In this document: piece after piece, positions 55,201-64,000 of the stretch
Layout of the letters: every line of letters begins with the position of its first letter
Position numbering within the stretch: position 1 is the stretch's first letter
Assembly: GCA_946803715.1 (NCBI GenBank)
Contig: CAMPET010000127.1
Span: forward strand, 35,081 to 99,080
Reading direction: 5' to 3'
DNA: 64,000 nt
From: Beroe ovata
Lineage: Eukaryota > Ctenophora > Nuda > Beroida > Beroidae
Notes under the pieces: generated by a model
Database searches by the model: none
What the model was told of the DNA's origin: nothing
The model's input: only the letters and a program-made list of their open reading frames with translations
Program-made: the position numbers and the translations under genes

Positions 55201-58200
55201 GAGCTCAGTAGCAAAATGTCTAAATGATTTTTGAGAAGTTGCAGTTCAACTCATTTTGCTGGTGATGCTGTGCTATGATCTTTATTTTCAAGTTGTATTT
55301 CCCTCGAAGTTCCACTCATTTCCTGGTGTTGATTGTGAAAGTAACTTGTGTTAAGTGTGTAGGTAAATTTTTACTATGCGACATCAGACTATTTAGTTGT
55401 ACAGGGTTGTTGTTTGGGTGGTACAAACCGACAAAAACGCAGCACATACTCGCACAGTATAACACTGCAAGACACGGGAAAATGATAGCCCTGTTCTATA
55501 GAACTATTATATAGAACTGTTAATATTCCTCGGACACTCAGATATATAAAGATACTGAATTGACAAGGAATTGCATTGTTGCGCCAGGCACCTGAACGAT
55601 CACGGCAGTAATTTATATCCAATCATATCCGTAACATGCTCTGGTAACGTTACAAACAAAGGTGTTTACAGACAGCGTAACATCATCAAGAATTATTGGG
55701 AATCAAGCAGCTGTAGCCACTTCAATCCTCGTTCGAGTCGGTGGTTTCAATAATAGAAACCTATAACCGTTCTGTCATGTATATAAGGTAGAGAGGGTGT
55801 GATATTCAGCACATTCATGTGGGACGTGGGTCATGTGATGACCACCCTCACGTGACTGTCAGACAGGCGATAATTCGAATATAATAACAGCTATCGGAGA
55901 CAGCCATTTCGTGGACATAACTACGCAAAGCAACATGACATCTTGATATTGAGATGGTCGACGCAAGTTATTGACTTATTAAGATGCACGTCTAATGTCA
56001 TGGTATTATGGTAGGAGCTGATATGTCATTTCGCATATTGGTACATTCACTATAATATTATTCTTACCGGTTCGGTCGTTACATATAACCCATTGATATA
56101 ACCCACTGTGAATACTGCTTGATCTCGATCAGCAGTTTTTCAGTAGCTTTCTGTGGATATCACAGTTTAGCAAACCTAGCTTATAAGATGGATTATCACA
56201 AATCCACCCCCGCACAAATATGAAACAACTAACACAAACTCCTCAAGTAAAACTTCATCTATCATCATTCATCAATTAGCCAAATTATCAGTGTTTTAGT
56301 TTAGTTGGTGTGACTTGTAACACTGTTACATTCGGATGTCACTGTCCTCATATTATTTCCATGCGCTATTGCCACGCCCGAATAGCGATAATGTGTCGTA
56401 TTTGTCATTAACCGGTTGCGATAGATTGAGCTGCCGATTCTCAATGTGATTGTTGCTAGGGCAATTTTCTAGAACAGCCCATGTAACTTTTGCAAAATAT
56501 ACATGGTTTACTAATGTTATAAATATGGAAACTCTACAGAACACAAATCATATCCACATGTTATTTCTGGAGCCGGTGTGGATTCACGCATCGGTCACAT
56601 TCCTGGTGGCATGCAGCCGCCACACCCTGCTGTCGGAGCGGGTCTGGGGCAACACACACCTCACCTGTATCTTGGCAATGGTGTGCGGCGTGTTCAGCCC
56701 CGTCGAGAACTGGGTTCTCTTCGGTCACACAGCGTGGGAAACAACGTTCATCACAGACGCCCTGCATCCTTGCCTCGCTCTAGCTCCCATTCTGCATGTT
56801 GCTACTGCTCTAGCTAGTTACCGAGTCGGCGTGTACCAGTTGTCACACCACGGCGTGGACGCCGTGATCAGGTCGTCACTCCTCGCATTCTCCTGCTTCT
56901 TCATCGCTCAGGGCATCTTCTTCGACACGCTCCTGTATTCGGGAAGCTATGACGAGTATCACGGAGGGGTGAGGAAGAGTTTCCTCTCGTTCTTCATAAC
57001 ACCGCAGTTCCGAGATGCTTACTGCGTGTTTTACATCACATTCGGTCCTGTCTTCTACTTCCTGACCGTGTCGTGGAGTGGCGGTGTGACGCCACGCGAG
57101 AAGTGCTCCTTCATCAACACGCTCATCGTGGAGGCAGCTCGCCAGGGTGTTGCTGGTATCATCTTCTACATTGTCCTCTGCTGTTCTGGCGCTTTGCCAG
57201 AGCGTTACGATCTGTGGAGAGCGGTGTACGCTACTGTGTTGCACTGTGTCTTCCATTCCCTTCTCATTCTCCCTCTTCATCTGTCAACTACGAAACAGAA
57301 TCAAGAATAACACACTTGAATGAAAATTATGAAATAATGAGCTGAGTTAGAGGAAACATTCGAGCACAAAACAGTGAAAAAAAGTATAACATGAGGATCC
57401 TGCAATGAGTCAAAATTCAATTCTCAACTTGGAACTGGAAGCACAGAGAATAACAATTTTCAGAAGCGATCTCATTATTTTTAATTGTGAGCGTGCAATG
57501 TGCATATTGAGGAGGGGTCAAGGGTCACTATTTTCAGTCATGTGACAGCAATTGACCAATGAGAACATAGAAAACTAACTTCGTAACTTCGTAAATGCCA
57601 TGTGGTTCTTCAACAGAAATGGTTAAAGAGTCATTTACCATTTCGTAGTCAGACAACGGCCATCATGGTTTTCGAAAGTTTCTAAAATCAAGTTTATCGT
57701 ATCATTCATTTTGCTCTCCAAGTTGATCAGTCATTCCTTGTTACGTTCAATAATTCCAAAAAATAAGTGCTTTCACTGCGTATACCAGATGAGGTATTTT
57801 GCCTTGCTGCAATGAATTGATACTGAATTCCCCAACATTACGCTAATAACACCGGTTTGTGATGAATGGATATAGAATTTTCTAGCATCACGAATATAAC
57901 CGGTTTGTATTGCAGATGAAATGACGCGCGAGGTGATATCTCTGTGTAAGACCTCTACCAGCGCTCAGGCCAGGGCTAGTGCCTGCGAGCTCCTACATTC
58001 CCTGTTCCTCATTGCTGTAGCTACTGAACAACAATCGCCCAAGAAAATCAAGGTTCTGACGCTGTGTTGTGATAGTCGTGTTGTGTTATAGTGATGATTC
58101 TTGTCACGTGGTACACTGTGGTACACTGTGTGTCACGTGATATAATACCATGGTAACTGATGTGTCCCCCCATAGTTACTGTACGACCACACTCTTCCTG

Positions 58201-58470
58201 TACTTCTGGAACTGGGTAGTGATAGTAACAAAGTGGTGCGGCAAATATTCAGAGAGTTGACGTTCCAGATTATTCATTGGCAAACCAGCCGACCGCATGA
58301 ATCCTACATCTTACATCACATTCTGGTAAGAAAATGTTGGTGATTTGACAGTGAAATATTGAGTTTATTCAGTATAATAAGCGGTGACTTAGAAAGGAAA
58401 GTGGAAAAAGTCCCACTTTCTACAATACACCACCCTTTGAAATCCTCCTGTGTGTCCACCTTCGGGTGGG

Positions 58471-58509
<39 letters not shown>

Positions 58510-59392
58510 GGCCCCTGCGCAAGGATGACACGCAAATTCGTGAAGCGTTCCAAATTTTTTTCCTGCCCTCCCACATAATCATTTTCTTGCATTGGAGTCG
58601 ACAACAACCTCTCAGAACTCATTAATTACCCAATTATGACCAATTTAAAGGTACGATATTGATCTCATCGGTGTGAGTTCGAAACCACTAGGAGTTTTTT
58701 TTCGAAAATTTTCTTTATTATTGCTCTTTAGTGCTGAAACGAATCTTTCGTTAAGCCAAGCCTGTCGCTTCCATTCTTAGCAATTCTCGTTTTGAGTTTA
58801 ATACTTTTTTCAAAAAAACCTCAAGTCATTGAAGTTCCAAAAGGTGGTATACATAGACGTAACGCGCGAAATGTGATTTGCAGCGACCATGGCGCAAAAT
58901 GACGCGCGTAGTGTACTTTTTAACGCGCGCGCATTCCTTTACCACATGTTTCAATCGTTTAGGTATCCGAATAACCTCATCACTTGACTGTCTCCCTTCA
59001 GAATGGGATTCAGCAATCCTCGAATATGGAGCTCAGGAAGTTCTGTGGCGAGTGCATAGAGGAATTCTGCAAGTGGAGCATTAAACACAGTTCCGACATA
59101 ATGTCGCCAGCTGTAAGGTTTGTATCGCCGTAATCATTTCATTATTAACCTTGCCTATGATATCGACAATATTTGGTGACTTATCCCTGCAAACCAGGAG
59201 CGTTTTCAAGAGCTTGCTGTACTGTGCAGACCATCCCTCAATATCAACACAGCATGCTGCGGCTACTGCGTTCAACTCTTTTTACCGTACATTCAGGTTT
59301 GAAAATGTCGATATTAGTGTGGCTTCTTGAACCCCTTGAAAACAAATAGTTGAAGGCGCTGTGTTATTTCGCACAATTTTTCGGTATGTATA

Positions 59393-59455
<63 letters not shown>

Positions 59456-61667
59456 CTGTTAATGTTGTACCCGTTGAACCACACTCAACAGAGAGGAAGA
59501 AGTTCTGGTGTCTGACTACACCCTCTCGCTCCTCGGATCAATGCTACACAGCTACTCTCACAAACAGAGCTCGGCTGTTGAGTCAGCTATCAGACATCTG
59601 ACTCGTATTGTAGCTGCAAAGTATGACGTGTTCGTGTCTTCTTCCAGCACACGGATAAGACCAAGGTACTGCTATTTTCTTGTGAGACCTTGCCTAGACA
59701 ATTTGGAGGATTCATGGTCTTGCTACAACTTAATGTTGTAGTCCGACCCCAGATTCGGTCTCATCAAAACCTCCATGTTTAGGTTCGGGACGGAAGGAAC
59801 ACTGTTTGAGGTGACCAGACATGTGTTCTCACTTACATATTCTCCTCATGAACATGTCCGAGACATAGCCAGGGAAATGTACCTGAAATTCTACCATTTG
59901 AACCCCGGTACCTAAGTCGTTATAATTCTCATTAGTTCGAACGAGTCATCGTTACATTGTGATATGGTTGAAACCATCTCCACTCATTGATTGAGTTGAG
60001 ATGGTACTTAATACCCATCTCTGATAGCAGTATCCCACACCTATTCAGTGAATAGGTGTGGATAGTATTCACTGTCCCTTTTCCAATACAGGCTGTTCAA
60101 ACCACCACGAACTACTGGACAAGTTCGGCAAGGAAGCATTTCCAGCGTTGCCTGATCAGGTCGCTGATGACGAACAAACCACCAATTTGCTGTGTGGGGT
60201 GTTTTCATGGGTCGGCTGGGTTGTAGATAACAACATTGTGTCCAGTAGTGGAAAACTTATTGGTAAGTGCTGATTTATACAGTGCTGACGCCAATAATTC
60301 AAGTCACTTCCAACAACCCCAACAAACACGTCATGTGTCAGCGATATATCACGCCTACCACGATTATAATTTCTTGGAACAAATTCCACAGATAAACTGG
60401 GTCTCGCCACCGTCGTCCCGCAAATAACGTCAACAAGTGACCCAAACTTGCTGATGCTCGTGTGCCAATTCCCCGAGTTACGGTGTCATGTGACTGTGGA
60501 AACCACGACATCTCTCCTCCTCCGACCAAGTGGTGTCACGCGATACAGCGAGCTCAGCACAAGAATAATCTCCAATATCGATAAAACACGTGAAGCGGGG
60601 CTCGTGGATTCCCTCCGCAATGCGATTACAGAATTCAGGTTCAACTTCTCTCTCACTCTCTCGTGTTATGAAAATATTAACTCTCCCTCTCACACACAGT
60701 ACGCACTGTTTCAGTGAGAGCGGTGAACTGCTGGAATTACCGACACATGTGCTACGCGCGATACATGAGATGTACTCCAGGGATATAATTCAGGGGGAAT
60801 TGTCGATGGAGAAGTTGGGCGTGGTCCCACTGGCCCAGTGTTTACTGCACAAAACAAGATTCGTCTGTCTCGTTAACTTGTACTATACCACCATTCGCAA
60901 TCCCAGGTATGGTATATATTCTCGCCATGGTTGTGAAACTTTTTGTGGTTTCGCAGTAGAGACTGAAGCAAAACTCCATACCTAACTGAAGCAAAACTCC
61001 TGGGAATGCAATGATTCAATCTGATGCCGTTCTCGACCGAAATGCATAAAGACATCTTTACCGAACGTTTTGTGCGTTTGAGAGCTTATGTTTGATGTCG
61101 CGATTCGATATTTAATGTCAGCAAAAGATCGAAATGTTGCGATCAATGTTCGCATTTATTTGATCGGACATATAACTGACAGCTAAGACTAGTCGAGTCT
61201 TAGAGAATTGAATGACTTGTCCTACGTCATAGCAAATTCAATGTTAATAATGAAGTCAAGATTATGATTGTTGATTCACCAGACCTGATATATAATGCGA
61301 ATCTCGAGGACCAATGCTGAGACATCACATCTTTCAGGCGTATTTTAGAGGAATACGAAGGATTGAAGTTACAGAATCCTTGCCTGGCATCATGTATAAA
61401 GGAAAGTGTCCGGCTGGAGCTGAGTGATGGACAGGTGATTCTACTCACTTGACAAATGGGAACTCGAAAAAAATTATATTTCCTCAAATTTGATGTCTCT
61501 TCCTCCGCCCTCGCGATGGAAACTGGCCTGGTTCATTGATGAATAAGGATACCAATTCTGTATCTCTTTCCACAGGTTTTGCATGACATCATCGTGTTGG
61601 ATGACGCTCTAAAGAAGCTCAATCTGACTCTGGATCTTCTTCTCTTTACACGCAGCTATCCGCGATT
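46266..61667 (+). CDS. PRKDC: DNA-dependent protein kinase catalytic subunit (DNA-PKcs), N-terminal third
   Basis: 27 exons: 46266-46392, 46504-46583, 46670-46762, 47090-47195, 47295-47410, 47489-47647, 47750-47938, 48047-48251, 48396-48556, 48743-48865, 48991-49136, 49265-49438, 49544-49688, 49848-50029, 50147-50290, 50389-50564, 57916-58052, 58176-58325, 59002-59117, 59198-59296, 59492-59665, 59783-59907, 60092-60262, 60392-60638, 60700-60906, 61338-61434 and 61576-61667. Phase is kept at every junction, about 1313 residues. Recognised by helical-repeat text: CGTLGG, then across the 7.35-kb intron ASACELLHSL, VLLELGSDSNKVVRQIFREL, ELRKFCGECIEEFCKWSIK, REEEVLVSDY. These follow the order of the DNA-PKcs N-HEAT and M-HEAT regions. 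It is the nuclear kinase of non-homologous end joining, recruited by Ku. FAT and kinase domains lie beyond the window. The last donor (gtgagt at 61668) also reads as a stop, but the length shows that the gene continues. Confidence 0.9.
50764..54669 (-). CDS. Pls/PosA-like single-module peptide synthetase, membrane-bound, 1301 aa
   Basis: An intronless frame; ATG at 54669 (MALSRLSVLH) was chosen because the 21 codons before it include an acceptor-like CTGTAG. Adenylation domain, residues 10-510: YTSGTTGKPKG (169), GYGPTE (306), YRTGDL (388), KLRGYRIE (413), SGKLD (497, Lys499). Carrier domain 530-600: LGGDSL with phosphopantetheine Ser560. Then three blocks follow, each two membrane spans (about 618-675, 841-912, 1075-1147) plus a soluble left-handed-helix, acyltransferase-like domain (about 690-820, 930-1060, 1160-1290). 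This is the order and almost the length of Streptomyces epsilon-poly-L-lysine synthetase. By analogy it would activate an amino acid and join it to itself, an amine or a lipid at a membrane. The product is unknown. It lies antisense in a PRKDC intron. Confidence 0.9.
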   Translation of the reverse strand: MALSRLSVLHGYFEETAKQFPHVTAIEWFEEKSTVRSKITYDQLRHDVTALTRFLCPFFGAESVGAIFMKRSSEKIYIAQLAVLKAGGAYTCLDTGFPDERISFILGDAKPSLIITDGHCKTRLQSCIKDKDIPVVVYEDVKACASNRKLSAETEFPEVSENQLAYVIYTSGTTGKPKGVLIEHRNICNLLLNHRLVFPEISVGWRIAQMSSGAYDSSVEEIFLAFATGGTLVVLDDETVRLGPDLSPWLQREHINMLTPPPTLLRSMGPEASLVLTSLKILYVGGEEMTPDLVRTWSHGRRLVNGYGPTECSVVVTVGELSPHRQVTIGKVLVNNTAHILDENLHPVEAGKSGELCISGLNVSRGYLNRPDLTAAKFLDHPTFGRIYRTGDLVSLNENGELVYFGRIDSQVKLRGYRIELSSIEEFLKKYVPEIKEAVCTVVKHGSVQKLVAFVILRFMDSILDVTAVKRCMSNQLPHYMVPSDIVSVHLFPTTTSGKLDTTSLKHMYMSQTNCNTDDVADTSPSSGVEAIIARAFRSNLNLGKNPESAEDFFALGGDSLTAAMVISDLRGDPMTATLAVRDIYNQRTVGNLAKICSMKKPCKNVAQDKLPLQECSMIITLLQLLWIAGVLYCSSLLAYSATSSIVNTTLTVVLWLPVSVLAAVCAKWTLIGRYTAGSHPVWGWFYLRHWIVMTITSTVPWKMISGTHFHNIVLRLLGAKVGANVYIHASQVSEQGGWDLLDIGDNVVIGRDVTVATVKAERHHLTFGGVTIRDNVTLQTKSYVSCNTDIGSNSVITYSSLVASGSVIPAKSQVSGVPGMSSPLPPSDVKKPHCKVMSPFQYAAQFLIVDSLIRFLTNPIVISYQVDTYLNIKGFYNFTDDATTLAAVKCGVLAGGVLISLIVQIVIMRVLGTVREGVHHRRTLEFMTVCLKDRIVSSAGLILSGTIFWPTWLRWAGMKIGKNCEISSIFEVTPELVTIEDETFFADVIYLGGPRFEGDYVVMERIKLSKGTFLGNGAIIPPGCHLPPDILIGVCSVADDRKIYPGSSWFGNPLFELPRREVVTAGRSVTHNPTLIRFISRLFWELLRFTITIPTVCVLVTWYRYLDEQSRVQDPTVFRYLTVPAATVASLFCFPLLVLMLKWVLIGRMGEGIHPLWSCWCSRWDFLYVVWGAWAKPVLDLFNGTQLLNSILRLFGVSIGRNVFFFGTKFSQITDPDLLHFEDDTTVSCHFQAHTFEDRILKKAPLFVRQRATVAGGTVLMYGADVGGDAIVGEQSVVMKNEVIPPLTQFVGCPTRERDS
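54733..56524. other. Spacer between the two nested genes
   Basis: Part of PRKDC intron 16. It should hold the promoters of both the minus-strand synthetase and the plus-strand membrane protein, which are divergent. No core element or repeat was recognised. Confidence 0.5.
56525..57310 (+). CDS. Seven-span membrane protein of unknown family, 261 aa
   Basis: A single open frame from ATG 56525 (METLQNTNHI) to TAA; a second ATG at 56558 (MLFLEPVW) is possible. There are about seven hydrophobic segments, among them HASVTFLVACS, THLTCILAMVCGVF, LAFSCFFIAQGIFFDTLL, YCVFYITFGPVFYFLTVSW, GVAGIIFYIVLCCSGALP and VLHCVFHSLLILPLHL. Codon use is GC-rich and clearly coding. I do not recognise the family; no receptor or transporter motif was evident. 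It lies in PRKDC intron 16 on the host strand and is intronless. Confidence 0.7.
   Translation: METLQNTNHIHMLFLEPVWIHASVTFLVACSRHTLLSERVWGNTHLTCILAMVCGVFSPVENWVLFGHTAWETTFITDALHPCLALAPILHVATALASYRVGVYQLSHHGVDAVIRSSLLAFSCFFIAQGIFFDTLLYSGSYDEYHGGVRKSFLSFFITPQFRDAYCVFYITFGPVFYFLTVSWSGGVTPREKCSFINTLIVEAARQGVAGIIFYIVLCCSGALPERYDLWRAVYATVLHCVFHSLLILPLHLSTTKQNQE
57311..57915. other. Remainder of PRKDC intron 16
   Basis: No feature recognised apart from the acceptor tgtattgcag at 57906-57915. Confidence 0.5.
58452..58558 (+). ncRNA. RNU6: U6 spliceosomal snRNA
   Basis: The block CATATACTAAAATTGGAACG, then GATACAGAGAAGATTAGCAT (ACAGAGA box), CCCCTGCGCAAGGATGACAC (U6 catalytic stem region) and CGTGAAGCGTTCC, ending in a run of T (58554-58561), is the conserved U6 sequence. 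The 5' hairpin reads GTCCACC-TTCG-GGTGGGC; it differs in sequence from the usual one but pairs perfectly. The gene lies in PRKDC intron 18 on the same strand. U6 is normally made by RNA polymerase III; no clear TATA box was seen 25-30 bases upstream. The exact ends are set by comparison. Confidence 0.93.
59393..59453. repeat. CA microsatellite in PRKDC intron 20
   Basis: (CA)n of about 30 units between exons 20 and 21. Confidence 0.95.
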
Positions 61668-61884
61668 GTGAGTACAAAAAGTAAACAAAATTTATATGAT
61701 AAAAGTTATAATAATTAACTGTCAGTGGAATAGTGGACTAGGGTGGCAATAAAGACCTCGCCGATGTCTAGTTATGAAAAAACATCCAAAATAACATCAA
61801 TATGTGATCAGTCATGGTTCGCTGAAATACCAAGTTTTAAGTGGGGTTTTGTCCTATAGGTACCTGCTACTCTATGAGTAGCAG

Positions 61885-63009
61885 CTAAATGATTGTTTCG
61901 ATAAGACATTCATCACTAGTTTTTTCTGCCCGTAACTTTGACTTCCCCACGTTGGTTATTTTGACCACTTTGGGTTTGGAGTGTTTGCATATCCTGCATT
62001 TCCCCGGGCCGAGTAGAGATTTGAGTGAGACCACGCCCCGCACATACTTGTTGAGGGTTGAACCCCTCAGACAAAGCACGAGAGGAGTGAGGAATGAGTT
62101 GAGGAAGAGGAGAGGATAACTCGTCATGCACTGCACGAGTCCCAGTACCTCCGTGAAGGGTTGTTTCCGTGTACTAGCTATCACGACAAAGTACGCACTG
62201 TTACAGATGAGCGATGTGATTGTCAGCATGACGATTGTCTGTGTCATGCGTCGGTTAGTCTGCGTAACCCGTGATTTTCTCTTCAACACGAGGCAGTAGC
62301 TCTGGTAGACTGTGCTGAGCAAACACACGAGGATGGGTAGTCCGTACGGCAGGACAAGGTTCACCAGCATCACCACTATCTCCACTGTTTGGAAGGAGCA
62401 CGCACTGGCAGGTAGTCCAGTCTTGCAGAAGATGCTGAACACTATGGCGCCACCGGGGCGCGGAAACACAACCATGTCCTTAACAACGGCAATGGTGTGA
62501 TTGGCATTGCCGAGTCGGCGCATGTTAGGCGGGTAGAGGAAGAAGTGGGAGAGGAACAGTTCCGATAGGACGAGCGCCAGCCAGAACACGGGAACGATGA
62601 AAATGACGAGGAGCGCTGCTCGTCGGTTGAGACGATAGAACTTGAACCGGATATTGACACTCCGTACAATGGTTAGCATGACACTGTACAGCACGGAGGT
62701 GTGGAGCGACACCTGGCCCAGGGTGTAGAACACGGGACCGGTGTATCCCAGACTTTCCGGTGATATGGAGAAGAGGACAAGGCTGAAACCCTGGAGGAGG
62801 GCGGCCACACCCACCACGAAATCACTGCACGAGAGGGAGAAGTAGACGAGGTGCATGACGTTCGTGCGGGACCTGCTCCTGAAGAACCACGCTGTGAAGG
62901 TGTTGAGGGTGATAGCACCGACACCTATGAGTATGTTGAGAACTGGTAACATCACCAGAAACACCATGTCTGACATGATCATGTCGTATATTTCGATTAG
63001 TCTTGACAT
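61885..63009 (-). CDS. Rhodopsin-like seven-transmembrane receptor, 374 aa
   Basis: One intronless frame with seven spans at about residues 18-42, 54-78, 92-120, 132-156, 207-235, 258-280 and 288-314. TM2 keeps the SCSD aspartate (Asp63). The TM3 end reads TIVRSVNIRF in place of DRY, keeping the Arg (116). TM7 reads NSFLTPLVLCLR in place of NPxxY. Loop 2 has two Cys (195 and 204) and an N-glycosylation site NHT at 169. The tail is basic. The pattern fits the class A GPCRs of early-branching animals, which often lack exact DRY and NPxxY motifs. The ligand is unknown. It lies after the last visible PRKDC donor and so within its intron 27, antisense. Confidence 0.8.
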   Translation of the reverse strand: MSRLIEIYDMIMSDMVFLVMLPVLNILIGVGAITLNTFTAWFFRSRSRTNVMHLVYFSLSCSDFVVGVAALLQGFSLVLFSISPESLGYTGPVFYTLGQVSLHTSVLYSVMLTIVRSVNIRFKFYRLNRRAALLVIFIVPVFWLALVLSELFLSHFFLYPPNMRRLGNANHTIAVVKDMVVFPRPGGAIVFSIFCKTGLPASACSFQTVEIVVMLVNLVLPYGLPILVCLLSTVYQSYCLVLKRKSRVTQTNRRMTQTIVMLTITSLICNSAYFVVIASTRKQPFTEVLGLVQCMTSYPLLFLNSFLTPLVLCLRGSTLNKYVRGVVSLKSLLGPGKCRICKHSKPKVVKITNVGKSKLRAEKTSDECLIETII

Positions 63010-63397
63010 GGTTATACCTAGAGGCGGAATAATCAGGATTAATGAAGTTCTAGATGAGTTGATGATTCAAGCATCGATGTTAATGTATACGGTATGATAT
63101 AGCTATGAACATGCATGGGCCAGGCCTGAGGAAATCAACCTGAGCTGGAAATCAGCCTGAGATAGAAGATAGAAATCAGAGCCTGGGTTTCGACAATGGG
63201 AATGAATATTTTTGATGTCCATATCAGGTCGTATGTTTATTGCTTATGACAAATATTGCAACTAGCAATAATCGATATGACAGCCATCACGTTGCCTGTC
63301 ACGGTTTAAATATAATGCATTTTGATTATAGCAGGTTTGATAAGAGGTTTGATAACTGCCTCTTTAAAAGTTGTCAGACAGATAGTTTGACTTACTA

Positions 63398-63921
63398 CAG
63401 GGTGTGTCAAAAAAGTGGACAACAGTAGATATCAACATCAGTGTGCTCTACAAAAACTTGCATATCTCCGACGTTTTTTGAAATAACTTGATGAAATTAT
63501 CAGGATTTGTTCTGGAATAGTTGAGGATTGTTATGGTGAAGTCTGCATTCATTTTTGACGCTCAGATCGTGCGTTGTCGATGAATGAAGTTGACAAAAGC
63601 AGTTCTCTGGTTTTTGCAAATTTCTCTGTCAATTTTTGAGGTAGATACTTGAAATTTTTTGAGCAAGTCGGTGCAAGTGATGTCTTTCTACACTGAAAAT
63701 TTCTATAACACGACCGGAGTTATAGACAGCATTAGAAATGAAGAAAAACTTAAAAAAAGATTTTTTGCTGATAACTCGGGAAGAATTTGTGCTGGGAACT
63801 TGAAAATTTGGTGGGGAAAACTTATTGCCAATATCTACCACACCTCCAAATTTCGGGAAACTCCGAACAGAAGCTGAGATATGGACGTTTACTTTTGTCC
63901 ACTTTGTTATGACACACCCTG
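63398..63921. mobile_element. 524-bp TIR element flanked by TA
   Basis: The left end CAGGGTGTGTCAAAAAAGTG and the right end CTTTGTTATGACACACCCTG are inverted repeats of about 28 bp with few changes. TA flanks each side (63396-63397 and 63922-63923), as in Tc1/mariner insertions, whose ends often begin CAGGGTGT. Only short frames lie inside, so it is non-autonomous or decayed. Confidence 0.75.
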
Positions 63922-63954
63922 TATGATTTCAAGACTCAAGAGGAACAGTCTCAC

Positions 63955-64000
63955 ACACTGTGACACACTGTGACACACAAACACACACACACACACACAC
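63955..64000. repeat. CA microsatellite at the window end
   Basis: ACACTGTGACACACTG units pass into (CA)n, which continues to the last base. Confidence 0.9.

Noticed and set aside
60156-60410. Minus-strand frame of 84 codons
   Set aside because: It overlaps well-supported PRKDC exons on the other strand and has no family match.
61576-61674. Exon 27 of PRKDC read as the last exon, ending at an in-frame TGA
   Set aside because: The TGA is formed by the donor gtgagt and the family protein still lacks its FAT and kinase domains.

Overview
This is eukaryotic, almost certainly animal, nuclear DNA. Most genes are split by short GT-AG introns whose phases fit across many exons. The products are metazoan-type: DNA-PKcs, gamma-tubulin complex protein 2, complex I NDUFA8, COQ3, a penta-EF-hand ALG-2 protein, a PSKH1-type kinase, a rhodopsin-like receptor and U6 snRNA. 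Two runs of n interrupt TG microsatellites, so this is a draft assembly. Tight packing and genes nested inside introns suggest a small invertebrate genome. Ctenophores are one group reported to have many nested genes, but the sequence alone does not fix the phylum.

Layout. 1-572: 3' end of an M17 aminopeptidase (NPEPL1-like, +). 1070-2694: unrecognised four-exon gene (-). 2.8-4.0 kb: simple repeats and a gap. 4196-6110: small four-exon gene with a TIR-like core (-). 5.4-11.4 kb: almost only repeats and non-autonomous transposons, including a 971-bp foldback element and a 75-bp MITE, both with 8-bp target duplications. 11868-14280: Ras-like GTPase. 17.5-19.8 kb: PDCD6/ALG-2 with two alternative versions of one exon. 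20134-20943: NDUFA8. 21462-26965: TUBGCP2. 27443-29568: COQ3. 30967-34205: ANKS3-like. 37319-38344 and 41463-42395: two intronless OST-alpha-like membrane proteins. 43182-45069: PSKH1-like kinase.

From 46266 to at least 61667 lies the first 27 coding exons of DNA-PKcs (PRKDC), whose 3' part is outside the window. Its 7.35-kb intron 16 holds two intronless genes. One is a seven-segment membrane protein on the + strand. The other is a 1301-residue enzyme on the - strand with the full architecture of bacterial epsilon-poly-L-lysine synthetase (Pls/PosA family): adenylation domain, carrier domain, then six membrane segments around three tandem acyltransferase-like domains. Intron 18 holds a U6 snRNA gene, and the intron after exon 27 holds an intronless receptor on the - strand.

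The most striking items are the Pls-like synthetase inside an animal DNA-repair gene, the predicted mutually exclusive EF-hand exons of ALG-2, and the Ras-like protein that naturally lacks the residues needed for GTP hydrolysis. The genes otherwise look like unrelated housekeeping neighbours and no operon-like logic is visible. All exon models were made by hand from splice sites, phase and recognition of the protein family.
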